Shown here piece by piece: positions 15,847-24,479 of a DNA stretch of 64,000 bases. Position 1 is the stretch's first letter; each line of letters starts with the position of its first letter. The stretch covers positions 62,001 to 126,000 of the forward strand of contig NZ_JAHBGI010000007.1 of NCBI RefSeq assembly GCF_018500185.1, in the 5' to 3' direction. The notes beneath the pieces were generated by a model that worked only from the letters and a program-made list of their open reading frames with translations, made no database searches and had not been told where the DNA came from. The stretch is from Litoribacter ruber (lineage in GTDB: Bacteria; Bacteroidota; Bacteroidia; Cytophagales; Cyclobacteriaceae). The position numbers were made by a program, and so were the translations under genes.

Positions 15847-18800
15847 ATGCGAAAGCTTTTTCTTTCTTTTGTTTTATGTTTGCTTGCATTTGTAGGTGTT
15901 TCCCAGTCTTTTCAGCAGAATAGGAAAATAAAAGGCTTGGAATTACCCACAAATAGGGTGTTTAATATTCTGCAGGATGGGCAGGGGAAAGTATGGCTGG
16001 CTACTGATAGGGGGGCATTTTATACCAATGGGCTGGTCACTCATTACCTTCCTGATTCCATTCACCAAAAATTAAATCGCCGGGTAAATCTTTTTCAGAC
16101 TCCCCAAAATGACATCTTCATCCATAAGGCATCCTCTCCGAATGAAATTTGGAGGCTGTCTGGAAACAGCTGGTCTATCATAGAGTTGCCCAAAGAAATT
16201 ACAGAGGGAAACAGATACCGGGGCCATAGTAAAGCTCAGCCGGCGAGTACATCTTCAGGGGAGAAAGTTTTTTTTATGGAACCCGGGCTTATAGCCGTGC
16301 TAGAGATCAATACACTTAACTGGGAAGTGGATAACGTGGATTATGACGAATACGGAGATTTTCTTTCAGTGTTTTGCGAGGGGGAATCTTGCAGGATATT
16401 TTTTAAAAACGTGGTCGTAGACTACCAAGACGGTCTATTGGATGTTCAGCCCAATCACAATGATGTACTGGAAGGGCCTATATATAAGGTGACCAAAAAT
16501 GCTGAAACGGGTGAATACTTCTTTTTAGGTCAAAATGTACTGGCCAAAGGGGAAGCGTTAGACGAAGTAGAAAACCGCCTTCATTCAGGCTTTAGCGACA
16601 GGCCTTTTGGAAGTATCGATTATTTTGACCTCAAAGTCCAAAATGGGTACGCCTTTTACTTCTTCAACTCACAACTTTTTAGAATAGGGCTAAACGCCAA
16701 CAGGTCGCTGGAAAGCTTGCCGCTCAGGATCTCAGTGGAGGAAGGGATGCGTACCTATTTTATCCACGGTTTTATGCAGGACCGGGAAGGAGCCCTTTGG
16801 CTGGGGAGCAGAAGGGGGGTGACGCAGATCCCTTCATTGGCATTTCAGAATTTCAATACCAGCCACGGCTTGCTGGATGATGAGGTCACGGCTATTCAAA
16901 GGCTGGGCAGTGGGAATTACCTTATAGGTTTTCCAAGCGGTGTGCAGTATTATACCGAAGGGCAGCTAAAAACCCTGAGCACTTTCCCGAAGCTAAGAGG
17001 GGGGACGGTAAACCGTGTCAACAATTTCACGCAGTTGGATGGGTATTACTATTTCTCGGCAGGTGGTCAGGGCGTGGGAAGAGTAAATCCTAAAACATGG
17101 GAAGTGACTTATTTTAAGCCTCCAACAGGCGAGCCTGTTCAATACATCAAAGTGGTAGACGGAGAGCTGTATGTGCTTGCCGGTGCCAGCCTTTTCAGAG
17201 CCGATGCCAGTGGGAATCAATTGAATTACACCGATATTTTTGCTTCCGTTTTTCAGGATATTATTGATACTAGGTTTTATGTACGTAAAATTGGGGAACT
17301 GGCGGATGGCCGGGTGGTTTATCTTCAGAGTAGGGATGAAGGAATACAGGAGGGGTTGGTAGATCGACAGCATTATATAAGAGTAGGAGGGTATGATTAC
17401 CTGGAGACCCCCGAAGGCTTATTGATTGGTACGGATGAAGGGATAAAGGTTTATAAAGATGGCCGATTGGAGATGTATCGTTATCAAGGCGATCAGACCT
17501 TTGACAGGCCTGCTTACTCCATTTTGAAGGATTCTAGAGGAGGCCTTTGGGTCGGAAGTGACCGTGGGGTATTTCTTATCGATTCGCATAAGGTCCTGAA
17601 TTTTGACCATACGAGTGGTTTGGCCGGTGATGAAATCAATAGGGGGGCTTTTGTGAAAGGCTATGACGGTAGGATTTTGGTAGGGACAGAAAATGGCCTA
17701 TCCATTATTTTTCCCAATGAAATCAAAGGAGTAGAGAGCCCAAAGGTTACTTTGGGGGAGACAGTCGTATTGGCATCCAATGCTCAGGACATCGATTTGG
17801 AGAGTATACCTTACAATTTAAATAACGTCCAGATTTTCTATGAAGCCATATCATTTATGCCCCAAATGAATATGGAAGTGCATTACAGGCTAAGGGGGCT
17901 AACCGATGAGTGGACGGTAATAAAGGATCCCAAAACTTCTTATATTTCATTTAACAATCTGCCGGGAGGCACCTACTACTTGGAATTGAAAGCTAGCCTT
18001 AATGGCCAGTTTGAATCCGAAACCGTAGTTTCAGAGCCTTTTAGGGTAGATGAACCCTATTACCTCAAACCGATATTCATCTTTTTGGTTCTGGTGCTCT
18101 TTTTGGCCTTAGGGTTCATTCTTAATACTTTGCTCAACCAATTTCGAAACGAGATGCTTTTGAGAAAAACCATTTCCCAAAAGATTTCTGAAATTCAGGT
18201 GGCAGAGGAGCAGTTCCGAAATGTTTGGACCAGTTCCAGGGATGGCCTTTGCCTTACTTTGGCTGGGGGGCAGATAGTAACCGTAAACCCGGCCATGGCC
18301 AAACTCTGCGGGGTTAGGGAGAAAGACCTGAAAAGTAAAAATATGTCTGTCATGTTTACAGACCTCAATTATTTTGATAAGCAGGGTGCTGAAATCTACC
18401 AGAAGTTGCAAGCTAATGGACAAAAAGGGTATTTGAAAGAATTGACCATACCTTTTGTCAGCGGTACCAAAACTATCGAGCTTTTCTCAACCCTCTTGGA
18501 TATCAAGCACAAGCAGAAGCCGATGATCCTAAATGTGTTTAGGGACATCACCGAGAAGAAAAACAATGAATTGGCCCTACAGCATGCGAAGGACAGGGCG
18601 GAAGAAGCCAACAGGCTAAAGTCGAGGTTTTTGTCCAACATGAGCCATGAGATCCGCACGCCGCTAAACGGGATTTTGGGCAGTACCGAAAACATGATTT
18701 ATACCCACAGAAATAACCCAGAGCTGCTTTCCCAGCTGGAGATAATCTTGGAAAGCGGGGAACGGTTGCTGAAGACCATCAACAGCATTTTGGACATGTC

Positions 18801-19326
18801 TAAAATTGAGGCAAACAAGCGGGAAATTCATTTTAAGGAAACCAACATCAATGACTTTATCTCCAAAGCCCTCATGCCGCATAAGGCCTTGGCCATGAAA
18901 AAGGGCTTATTGCTTACAGCCAAGTTTGAGACCAAATCCTTCATTGCCCCGATTGATAGGGAATCAATAGAATTGATTATCAACCACTTGGTGGGGAATG
19001 CAATTAAGTATTCGGAGACGGGCTTGATTCAGATAAAGGTAAAAAATATAGATAACTCGCTATTTATTAGGGTTCAGGATCAGGGGATTGGTATGAGTGA
19101 GGAATTTTTGCTGAAAGTTTTCCAGCCATTCCAGCAGGAAAGTGGGGGATATGCCCGTAAATTTGAGGGGACTGGACTGGGGCTTTCCATTACGAAAAGC
19201 TTGGTAGATTTGTTAAAAGGGCATATCTTACTGAAAAGTACCCAGGGTATAGGTACTATGGTGACGGTGGTGCTTCCTTTGGAGGCAGAAGTCGTCGTTC
19301 AAGACCCAACCGATAATTTTTCCTAA
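15847..19326 (+). CDS. membrane sensor histidine kinase with periplasmic propeller and PAS domain
   Basis: 1159 residues. In order: signal peptide (about 1-20), a large periplasmic region of propeller-type repeats (about 25-660, with blocks such as ILKDSRGGLWVGSDRGVFLI), a Y_Y_Y domain (about 675-735, ending NLPGGTYYLEL), one membrane helix (about 740-763), a cytosolic PAS domain (about 785-905), HisKA with phospho-acceptor His934 in NMSHEIRTPLNG, and HATPase (DQGIGM, GTGLGLSI). It resembles the input half of Bacteroidota hybrid two-component systems but ends after the kinase, with no receiver or AraC-type output. The receiver protein encoded 6 bp downstream is the likely phosphorelay partner. 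Confidence 0.92.
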   Translation: MRKLFLSFVLCLLAFVGVSQSFQQNRKIKGLELPTNRVFNILQDGQGKVWLATDRGAFYTNGLVTHYLPDSIHQKLNRRVNLFQTPQNDIFIHKASSPNEIWRLSGNSWSIIELPKEITEGNRYRGHSKAQPASTSSGEKVFFMEPGLIAVLEINTLNWEVDNVDYDEYGDFLSVFCEGESCRIFFKNVVVDYQDGLLDVQPNHNDVLEGPIYKVTKNAETGEYFFLGQNVLAKGEALDEVENRLHSGFSDRPFGSIDYFDLKVQNGYAFYFFNSQLFRIGLNANRSLESLPLRISVEEGMRTYFIHGFMQDREGALWLGSRRGVTQIPSLAFQNFNTSHGLLDDEVTAIQRLGSGNYLIGFPSGVQYYTEGQLKTLSTFPKLRGGTVNRVNNFTQLDGYYYFSAGGQGVGRVNPKTWEVTYFKPPTGEPVQYIKVVDGELYVLAGASLFRADASGNQLNYTDIFASVFQDIIDTRFYVRKIGELADGRVVYLQSRDEGIQEGLVDRQHYIRVGGYDYLETPEGLLIGTDEGIKVYKDGRLEMYRYQGDQTFDRPAYSILKDSRGGLWVGSDRGVFLIDSHKVLNFDHTSGLAGDEINRGAFVKGYDGRILVGTENGLSIIFPNEIKGVESPKVTLGETVVLASNAQDIDLESIPYNLNNVQIFYEAISFMPQMNMEVHYRLRGLTDEWTVIKDPKTSYISFNNLPGGTYYLELKASLNGQFESETVVSEPFRVDEPYYLKPIFIFLVLVLFLALGFILNTLLNQFRNEMLLRKTISQKISEIQVAEEQFRNVWTSSRDGLCLTLAGGQIVTVNPAMAKLCGVREKDLKSKNMSVMFTDLNYFDKQGAEIYQKLQANGQKGYLKELTIPFVSGTKTIELFSTLLDIKHKQKPMILNVFRDITEKKNNELALQHAKDRAEEANRLKSRFLSNMSHEIRTPLNGILGSTENMIYTHRNNPELLSQLEIILESGERLLKTINSILDMSKIEANKREIHFKETNINDFISKALMPHKALAMKKGLLLTAKFETKSFIAPIDRESIELIINHLVGNAIKYSETGLIQIKVKNIDNSLFIRVQDQGIGMSEEFLLKVFQPFQQESGGYARKFEGTGLGLSITKSLVDLLKGHILLKSTQGIGTMVTVVLPLEAEVVVQDPTDNFS

Positions 19327-19332
19327 AATTTA

Positions 19333-20514
19333 ATGATGAATCCTTTGAATATTTTAATAACTGAGGACGATACCGTCTCCGCATTACTGCTCAAAAAAGC
19401 GCTCGAGAAAAACAACCATAAGATACTAGCCATTGCGGATTCCGGTGAGGAGGCTTTGGAATTCCTGGAGCAGAATACCGCAGACATGGTGATGATGGAT
19501 ATCAACCTAGCCGGGGAGCTCGATGGGATCAGAACCACTGAGATCATCAATGAAAAATATGCCATTCCGGTAGTTTACCTCACAGCCAGCTCTGATGAGG
19601 AGACGCTCCAGAAAGTAGTAGGCACCAACCCAAGTGCCTATGTGATCAAGCCCTTTAATATCCGTGAATTAAATATGGTGATTGAACTTGCTATATTTAA
19701 GGACAGAAAAGAAAAAGAGCTCCAAAAACTGAATGAGCTTTTGGAGGAAAAGGTGAAAATAAGGACCGCTGAACTCAATGAAGCAAACAAAGAGCTTCAA
19801 AGAGCTCTTGAGAAGGAAAGGGAAATCAATGAGCTGAAATCCAGGATCGTTCTCAACGTGTCCCATGGTTTTAAGACCCCACTTACTTCCATCCTGAGTT
19901 CGGCCCAGTTGCTGCAAAAATATGCCCAAAAGGATCACCCTTTCAAAGCCAAAATGGCCAAGCATGCGGATAAGATCGAAGCCTCTGTAAGAACGCTCAA
20001 CAGTCTTTTGACCAACGTACTCTTCTTTGGCAAAGCCGATGAAAACAAAATAGCTTACAAACCGGGCAAGCTTTATACTTCAGCGTTTTTCAATGAGGTG
20101 ATCGATGTGGTACAGGCTGGGGTGGAAAACAAGGTCAACATTGTCACTAAAATCGAGAAGTTGCCCAAGACTATCTATTGTGATCAGGACCTGCTCTATC
20201 AAATCTTTGAAAATCTCTTAAGCAATGCTGCCAAATATTCCAAAGAGAATGGAGAGGTGCTTTTTAAAGTTTGGATGGAGGATAAGACCCTACACGCCTG
20301 CATTCAGGATGCTGGTATCGGAATTCCAGACAAGGAGCAGGCCCAACTGTTTGATAGGTTCTTTAGAGCCGGTAACGTGGGGATCATTGAGGGGTCTGGT
20401 CTAGGCTTGTCAATTGTCAAAAAGAGTGTGGATGTGCTCAAGGGAGAAGTTACTTTTAAGAGCGAGGTTAAAAAAGGCACTACCTTCTTTGTGAAAATTC
20501 CTTTAGAAAAATAA
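19333..20514 (+). CDS. response receiver-histidine kinase fusion with altered H-box
   Basis: 393 residues, cytosolic. An N-terminal receiver domain (about 5-120: ITEDD, acceptor Asp about 56 in MMDINLAG, YLTAS, IKPF) is followed by a coiled-coil linker, a HisKA helix pair and a HATPase domain (ENLLSNAAKYS, DAGIGIP, GSGLGLSI). The H-box reads NVSHGFKTPLTS: the acidic residue that normally follows the phospho-acceptor histidine is glycine. No DNA-binding or enzymatic output is present. It starts 6 bp after the sensor kinase and ends 1 bp before an ABC ATPase gene, so it links kinase and transporter in one transcript. ATG ATG at 19333 leaves a one-residue uncertainty in the start. Confidence 0.88.
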   Translation: MMNPLNILITEDDTVSALLLKKALEKNNHKILAIADSGEEALEFLEQNTADMVMMDINLAGELDGIRTTEIINEKYAIPVVYLTASSDEETLQKVVGTNPSAYVIKPFNIRELNMVIELAIFKDRKEKELQKLNELLEEKVKIRTAELNEANKELQRALEKEREINELKSRIVLNVSHGFKTPLTSILSSAQLLQKYAQKDHPFKAKMAKHADKIEASVRTLNSLLTNVLFFGKADENKIAYKPGKLYTSAFFNEVIDVVQAGVENKVNIVTKIEKLPKTIYCDQDLLYQIFENLLSNAAKYSKENGEVLFKVWMEDKTLHACIQDAGIGIPDKEQAQLFDRFFRAGNVGIIEGSGLGLSIVKKSVDVLKGEVTFKSEVKKGTTFFVKIPLEK

Positions 20515-20515
20515 A

Positions 20516-21145
20516 ATGCTGCATACCAAAAATATCCGCTTCCATTACGATACCAAGAATGCCTTCATTATCCCGGATGTGAATCTGGCCAGGGGTGAAA
20601 ACCTGCTGGTGCTTGGACATTCGGGAAGCGGTAAAACCACCTTTTTGAATATTTTAGGAGGATTACTTGAACCCCATGGGGGCGATTTAAGGCTTGGCAA
20701 CACTGAACTATATAAGCTCAAAGGGGCCGAGTTGGATAAGTTTAGGGGCAAAAATATCGGGATGATATTCCAGAAGCCTCACATTTTGGCGCCTTTAACG
20801 GTGAAGGAAAATCTTCAATTGGCCAATTACTTGTCCGGGGCTAAACCCTACGATATGGATGAAATCCTTTCAGACCTTAATATTTTGGATAAGAAAAACT
20901 CCAAAATCAGCCAATTGAGCGAAGGGGAGGCACAGAGGGTTTCCATTGCCAGGGCCTTGGTAAACCATCCCAAGCTGATCCTCGCCGATGAGCCTACCGC
21001 ATCACTAGACGATGCCAACGCCGAGCGGGTAATACAGCTCTTGAAAAAGCAGGCCGAAAAACTCAATTCAATCCTTATCGTGGTCACCCATGATCAAAGG
21101 GTGAAAAACCATTTCACTAACCAGATGACAGTAGGGAAACAATGA
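20516..21145 (+). CDS. ABC transporter ATP-binding protein (LolD/MacB type)
   Basis: 209 residues with Walker A GHSGSGKTT (about 32-40), Q-loop IFQKPHIL, signature LSEGEAQRVSIARAL, and Walker B LILADEPTASLD. Short single-domain ATPases of this kind pair with FtsX/MacB-type permeases, and the next gene, overlapping by 4 bp, encodes one. Such systems work by mechanotransmission on periplasmic partners or lipoproteins, not classical import. It begins 1 bp after the receiver-kinase gene. Confidence 0.92.
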   Translation: MLHTKNIRFHYDTKNAFIIPDVNLARGENLLVLGHSGSGKTTFLNILGGLLEPHGGDLRLGNTELYKLKGAELDKFRGKNIGMIFQKPHILAPLTVKENLQLANYLSGAKPYDMDEILSDLNILDKKNSKISQLSEGEAQRVSIARALVNHPKLILADEPTASLDDANAERVIQLLKKQAEKLNSILIVVTHDQRVKNHFTNQMTVGKQ

Positions 21146-22365
21146 ACATCTTCAAGTTAAGCTGGAAATACCTCATTTTCAAACCTCTCAATACAACCTT
21201 AAACATCCTTTTGTTGGCCCTTGGCCTCTCTGTTATTACGGTGCTTTTTCTAATGCAGAATCAGTTTGAGTCCAAAATGACGCGCGGAGCCGAGGGGGTG
21301 GACCTGGTAGTGGGAGCAAAGGGGAGCCCACTTCAACTGGTGCTCTCCAGCGTATATCATATAGATTTTCCTACAGGTAACATTCCCTTGAAAGATGCCC
21401 GTGGGCTTACCCGTAACAGGCTCGTCAAATCAGCCATTCCCATGGGTATGGGGGATAATTATCAGGGATTCCGAATCGTGGGCACTAATCACGATTATTT
21501 GGAGCTTTATAATGCAGGTCTTTCGGAGGGAGAATATTGGACTAAACCCTTTGAGGTGGTACTGGGTGCAGAAGTGGCCAAAAAGCTGAATTTAAGCTTG
21601 GGGAGTGAATTTGCCGGTTCACATGGGATCGCTACTGCCAGCCATGACCACGATGAACATGATTACGTGGTGGTTGGTATTCTGAAAGAAAGTGGGAATG
21701 TATTGGATAACCTGGTTTTGACCAGCTTGGAATCTGTTTGGTTCTCGCATGCGGAAGAGCATGACCATGTAGCTATGGGAGCCCCTGTGGTGACCAGTGG
21801 GTTGCCGGAAACGGATGAAGAAGGGGTTGAAATCACCACCCTACTGATCCAGTACAGAAACCCGATGGCCGCTGTACAGTTGCCAAGGTTTATAAATAGC
21901 CGGACCAGCATGCAGGCAGCCTCGCCGGCTTTTGAGCTAAACCGTTTGTTTGAATTGCTTGGAGTAGGGGTTACGCTCGTTCAGGGCTTGGCCATTGCCA
22001 TTATTATCATAGCTGGCCTGAGTATTTTCATTGCCTTGTATAATTCCATGAAGGAGCGGAAATATGACCTCGCCGTCATGCGGACCCTGGGAGCCTCTCG
22101 CGGGCAGCTGTTCTTTCATATTGTACTTGAAGGGGTTATTTTAACGTTTATTAGTGCATGTGTGGGTGTATTGCTTGGGCACTTTTTTGTCCAGATCTTG
22201 GTTAGCCTCAACGAACAGGGGGCAATTGCCGGGATTTCGGCTTGGACCTTTATAGAAGAAGAGTTGTATATTTGGGCTTATGCAATCGGGGTGGGAATTG
22301 TAGCCTCCCTGATTCCAGCTTGGAATGCCTATAGGACAGACATTGCGACCCAATTGACGAAATAA
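21142..22365 (+). CDS. FtsX/MacB-type ABC permease with histidine-rich periplasmic loop
   Basis: 407 residues: one N-terminal membrane helix (about 14-34), a large periplasmic domain, then three helices (about 280-303, 325-350, 372-395), the MacB/FtsX layout. The periplasmic domain holds two histidine/acid clusters, ASHDHDEHDY (about 165-174) and SHAEEHDHVAMG (about 200-211), a composition typical of metal-binding loops. The cytosolic turn MKERKYDLAVMRTLGAS is the coupling region of the family. The start overlaps the ATPase stop by 4 bp (ATGA). Together with the following DUF3299-like protein this resembles metal-related ABC modules; the metal is unknown. Confidence 0.9.
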   Translation: MNIFKLSWKYLIFKPLNTTLNILLLALGLSVITVLFLMQNQFESKMTRGAEGVDLVVGAKGSPLQLVLSSVYHIDFPTGNIPLKDARGLTRNRLVKSAIPMGMGDNYQGFRIVGTNHDYLELYNAGLSEGEYWTKPFEVVLGAEVAKKLNLSLGSEFAGSHGIATASHDHDEHDYVVVGILKESGNVLDNLVLTSLESVWFSHAEEHDHVAMGAPVVTSGLPETDEEGVEITTLLIQYRNPMAAVQLPRFINSRTSMQAASPAFELNRLFELLGVGVTLVQGLAIAIIIIAGLSIFIALYNSMKERKYDLAVMRTLGASRGQLFFHIVLEGVILTFISACVGVLLGHFFVQILVSLNEQGAIAGISAWTFIEEELYIWAYAIGVGIVASLIPAWNAYRTDIATQLTK

Positions 22366-22384
22366 ATAATACCAAAATAATAGT

Positions 22385-22825
22385 ATGATATTAGTAAAAA
22401 GATTTTTGTTGACATTCCTAGCCGTTATGGCTGCGCAGGTAGCCTATGCCCAAGATGTAAGCGTGTGGAGGGATCTTGCCAATGTGAGTTATAAGATTGG
22501 TGAAGATGATTTCGGCGAATTGTATGTGCCTGATTTTAGCGAGAAAATCAAAAGCTTGGAAGGGACTGAAGTGACCGCTGATGGCTATATCATCCCTTTT
22601 GAAGGCATGTTTAAACCGGAGCATATCATACTTTCCTCACTTCCTTTGGCAGAATGTTTTTTCTGTGGGGCCGGTGGTCCTGAAACGGTGATGGAGGTGA
22701 TGCTTAAAGATCCCATAAAATACACGTCAAAGCGTGTCCAGGTGAAAGGTACCCTTGTTTTGAACGAGAAAGATCCTGAAAAGCTGATGTACATCCTCAA
22801 AGATGCCCAGCTGGTATCCAAATAA
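22385..22825 (+). CDS. secreted DUF3299-like protein
   Basis: 146 residues with a Sec signal peptide ending AYAQD. The mature domain has the OB-like pattern of DUF3299 proteins: LEGTEVTADGYIIPFEG, a central PLAECFFCGAGGPETVMEV with a CFFC pair, and RVQVKGTLVLNE. Relatives are found beside ABC modules of the same type and have been tied to zinc-responsive operons in proteobacteria (recalled, not checked here). It lies 19 bp after the permease and is the last gene before a strong terminator, so it is probably the periplasmic partner of the transporter. Confidence 0.75.
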   Translation: MILVKRFLLTFLAVMAAQVAYAQDVSVWRDLANVSYKIGEDDFGELYVPDFSEKIKSLEGTEVTADGYIIPFEGMFKPEHIILSSLPLAECFFCGAGGPETVMEVMLKDPIKYTSKRVQVKGTLVLNEKDPEKLMYILKDAQLVSK

Positions 22826-22830
22826 AATTG

Positions 22831-22856
22831 AGCTCCGAGAAATCGGAGCTTTTTTT
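22831..22856 (+). terminator. intrinsic terminator of the sensor-kinase/ABC run
   Basis: A perfect 8-bp stem (AGCTCCGA at 22831-22838 with 22843-22850), GAAA loop and seven T. Confidence 0.95.
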
Positions 22857-22945
22857 ATGTCGACCGCAGAATTGACGTGATGGAAAAGTCCTATGTTTTC
22901 ATGGAAATTAGCAGAACAGGCGGGAATGTGTTAAGTATGTGGCCG

Positions 22946-23023
22946 ACATCCTGCCTACATCCCTTAAGTATCCCTTGAGTATCCCTTGGATATCCCTTGG
23001 AAATCCTGCTCTTATCCTGCCTT
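22946..23023. repeat. 11-bp period tandem array, seven units
   Basis: ATCC occurs at 22948, 22959, 22970, 22981, 22992, 23003 and 23014, exactly 11 bp apart each time. The best units read GTATCCCTTGA, GTATCCCTTGG and ATATCCCTTGG; outer units drift to ACATCCTGCCT and TTATCCTGCCT. The array lies in the 297-bp gap between two converging gene ends (22825 and 23123), downstream of a terminator. Apart from this array and the terminator the gap contains no recognisable gene; a 32-codon frame from 22879 runs into the array and matches nothing known. Confidence 0.88.
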
Positions 23024-23122
23024 TGTGATGCCTTTAGATCTAGAGTATATAGCGAGCTTCAGAGAAAAAGCCCCTTATGACATGGCAGGCATTGCCAAAA
23101 GGGATAAATGATTTAAGGCAGT

Positions 23123-23971
23123 TTATTCCGAGCTGGCTTTTTCTAGGACACTAAACTTTTCCAGGAGCTGTTGGGTCATTTTGCCTGGTATGGCCTTGCC
23201 GATTTTTTGGTCATCTACCTGGGTCACGGGAAGGATTCGCTTCGTGGTGCTGCTCATGAATACTTCATCAGCCTCAAACATTTCCTCAAGGCTGATATCC
23301 CTAACCTGTGCCTCGGGAACCTGACTGAGGATGAATTTCCGGGTAACACCATGCAAAATGTTTTCTTTTGGGGTGACAAGGATGCCGTCTTTTACAATGA
23401 AAATGTTACTCCTGCTACTTTCCGAAATAATCCCTTTAAAATGATAAATCAGGTCTTCCACGTTGTTTTCCTTCCAGGTAAGGCTGGAATGCACCGCTTG
23501 GCTATAATTGGTGGTCTTCACTTCGGGAATGGGTCTCACATATTCTGAGGTGATGAGTTTTACACCATTTTCATATTTGGATGCGGCAGGCATCTGAAGG
23601 TCTTCACAAAAGATAAACAAAGATCCTTCTGCCGGGCTAAAATGGTTGGGCGAAATTCCCCCTGACAAAACCATTCGGACTCCGCCCTCCTTGAGGTCGT
23701 TTTTTTCAATAAGCTCTGAAATGATCTCTTCAAGTTCTTTTTTGGAATAGTCCAGAGGAATTGCTGTGATCTTCGCTGATTTGGTAAACCTTTCCAGATA
23801 GTCGGAAAGCAAAATCGGCTCATGGTTGACAGTTCTGAAGAAATCAAAGATGGCATATCCTCTGATCAAGCCTATATCGGCAGGATGGAGGGTGGCCGAC
23901 TGGCTAGGAATGATCTCATTTTTTGCAAAACAATAGGGTCTCATAGGCATGTTCAAGGAAGGGTGATCCAT
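23123..23971 (-). CDS. class IV PLP aminotransferase
   Basis: 282 residues of the branched-chain/D-amino-acid aminotransferase and aminodeoxychorismate lyase fold. RGYAIFDFFRT opens the catalytic domain, the PLP lysine is expected in EVKTTNYSQAV, and ISESSRSNIFIVKDG and ILHGVTRKFIL are the family's cofactor-phosphate and substrate blocks. The substrate class is not resolved by sequence. Starts at 23971 and, seven codons in, at MPMRPYCFAKNE are both possible. It is divergent from merC across 74 bp. Confidence 0.88.
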   Translation of the reverse strand: MDHPSLNMPMRPYCFAKNEIIPSQSATLHPADIGLIRGYAIFDFFRTVNHEPILLSDYLERFTKSAKITAIPLDYSKKELEEIISELIEKNDLKEGGVRMVLSGGISPNHFSPAEGSLFIFCEDLQMPAASKYENGVKLITSEYVRPIPEVKTTNYSQAVHSSLTWKENNVEDLIYHFKGIISESSRSNIFIVKDGILVTPKENILHGVTRKFILSQVPEAQVRDISLEEMFEADEVFMSSTTKRILPVTQVDDQKIGKAIPGKMTQQLLEKFSVLEKASSE

Positions 23972-24009
23972 GTAATTTAAAGATTATCTAGACTTTAACT
24001 ACAGAAAAT

Positions 24010-24040
24010 TTTGTGGTTGAAAATTGATGTCTTATATTTG
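24010..24040 (+). promoter_or_regulatory. merC promoter (TTTG-N19-TATATTTG)
   Basis: TTTG at 24010-24013 and TATATTTG at 24033-24040 have the exact 19-bp spacer. The ATG of merC begins only 5 bases after the -7 element, so the mRNA should have no or almost no leader. Confidence 0.85.
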
Positions 24041-24045
24041 CAATC

Positions 24046-24414
24046 ATGTTGCAGAAAGTGAAAGAAATAGCATTACTCAAATCCGACATCTTAGGGATGT
24101 CTGCTTCCTTCGTGTGCATGATCCACTGCATTTCTGCTCCAGTTATTATATCCATGGGTTATTTTTTCAATTTTTATACCCACAATCATACGTTTGATTT
24201 TGTCTTTTTCCTGTTGGCCTTGGTGGCTGTTTGGCTGACAAATAAAAGTACGCAATCTGTTTTAATTAAGGTAGCACTTTGGGCAACTGTTTGTCTTTTC
24301 GGTACCAGTTTGTTTTTGCATGACTTTATCCAATGGATGCAGTATGTTTCCCTGGTCTGTTCGGCTATTCTGGTATCGATTCATTACCTAAATTGGAAAT
24401 ATCAATTTAAGTAA
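24046..24414 (+). CDS. MerC domain membrane protein
   Basis: 122 residues with four hydrophobic helices and the MerC core motif CMIHCISAP on helix 1 (Cys and His in C-x2-HC form). MerC proteins carry mercury(II) or related soft metals across the inner membrane; in Bacteroidota isolated merC-like genes are widespread and not necessarily tied to mercury resistance. No merA, merR or merP lies nearby, so a copper/zinc-type role is as likely here. The first ATG is supported by a perfect promoter ending 5 bases before it. Confidence 0.85.
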   Translation: MLQKVKEIALLKSDILGMSASFVCMIHCISAPVIISMGYFFNFYTHNHTFDFVFFLLALVAVWLTNKSTQSVLIKVALWATVCLFGTSLFLHDFIQWMQYVSLVCSAILVSIHYLNWKYQFK

Positions 24415-24479
24415 TGACCTAATGTGTTTTTATTGAGGTATTTTTTTAGGAATTTTGCCAATTCACTAGCCTATTAGCC

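Noticed and set aside
15847-19326. Complete hybrid two-component system for a polysaccharide utilisation locus
   Set aside because: No receiver or AraC output in the protein and no SusC/SusD or glycosidase genes around it.
22879-22975. Small peptide gene running into the 11-bp array
   Set aside because: The 32-codon frame has no recognisable sequence or promoter, and the array period is not a multiple of three.
22946-23023. CRISPR array
   Set aside because: Units are 11 bp with no spacers, and no cas gene is in the window.
24046-24414. Mercury-resistance operon
   Set aside because: Only a MerC-like protein is present; no merR, merA, merT or merP nearby.
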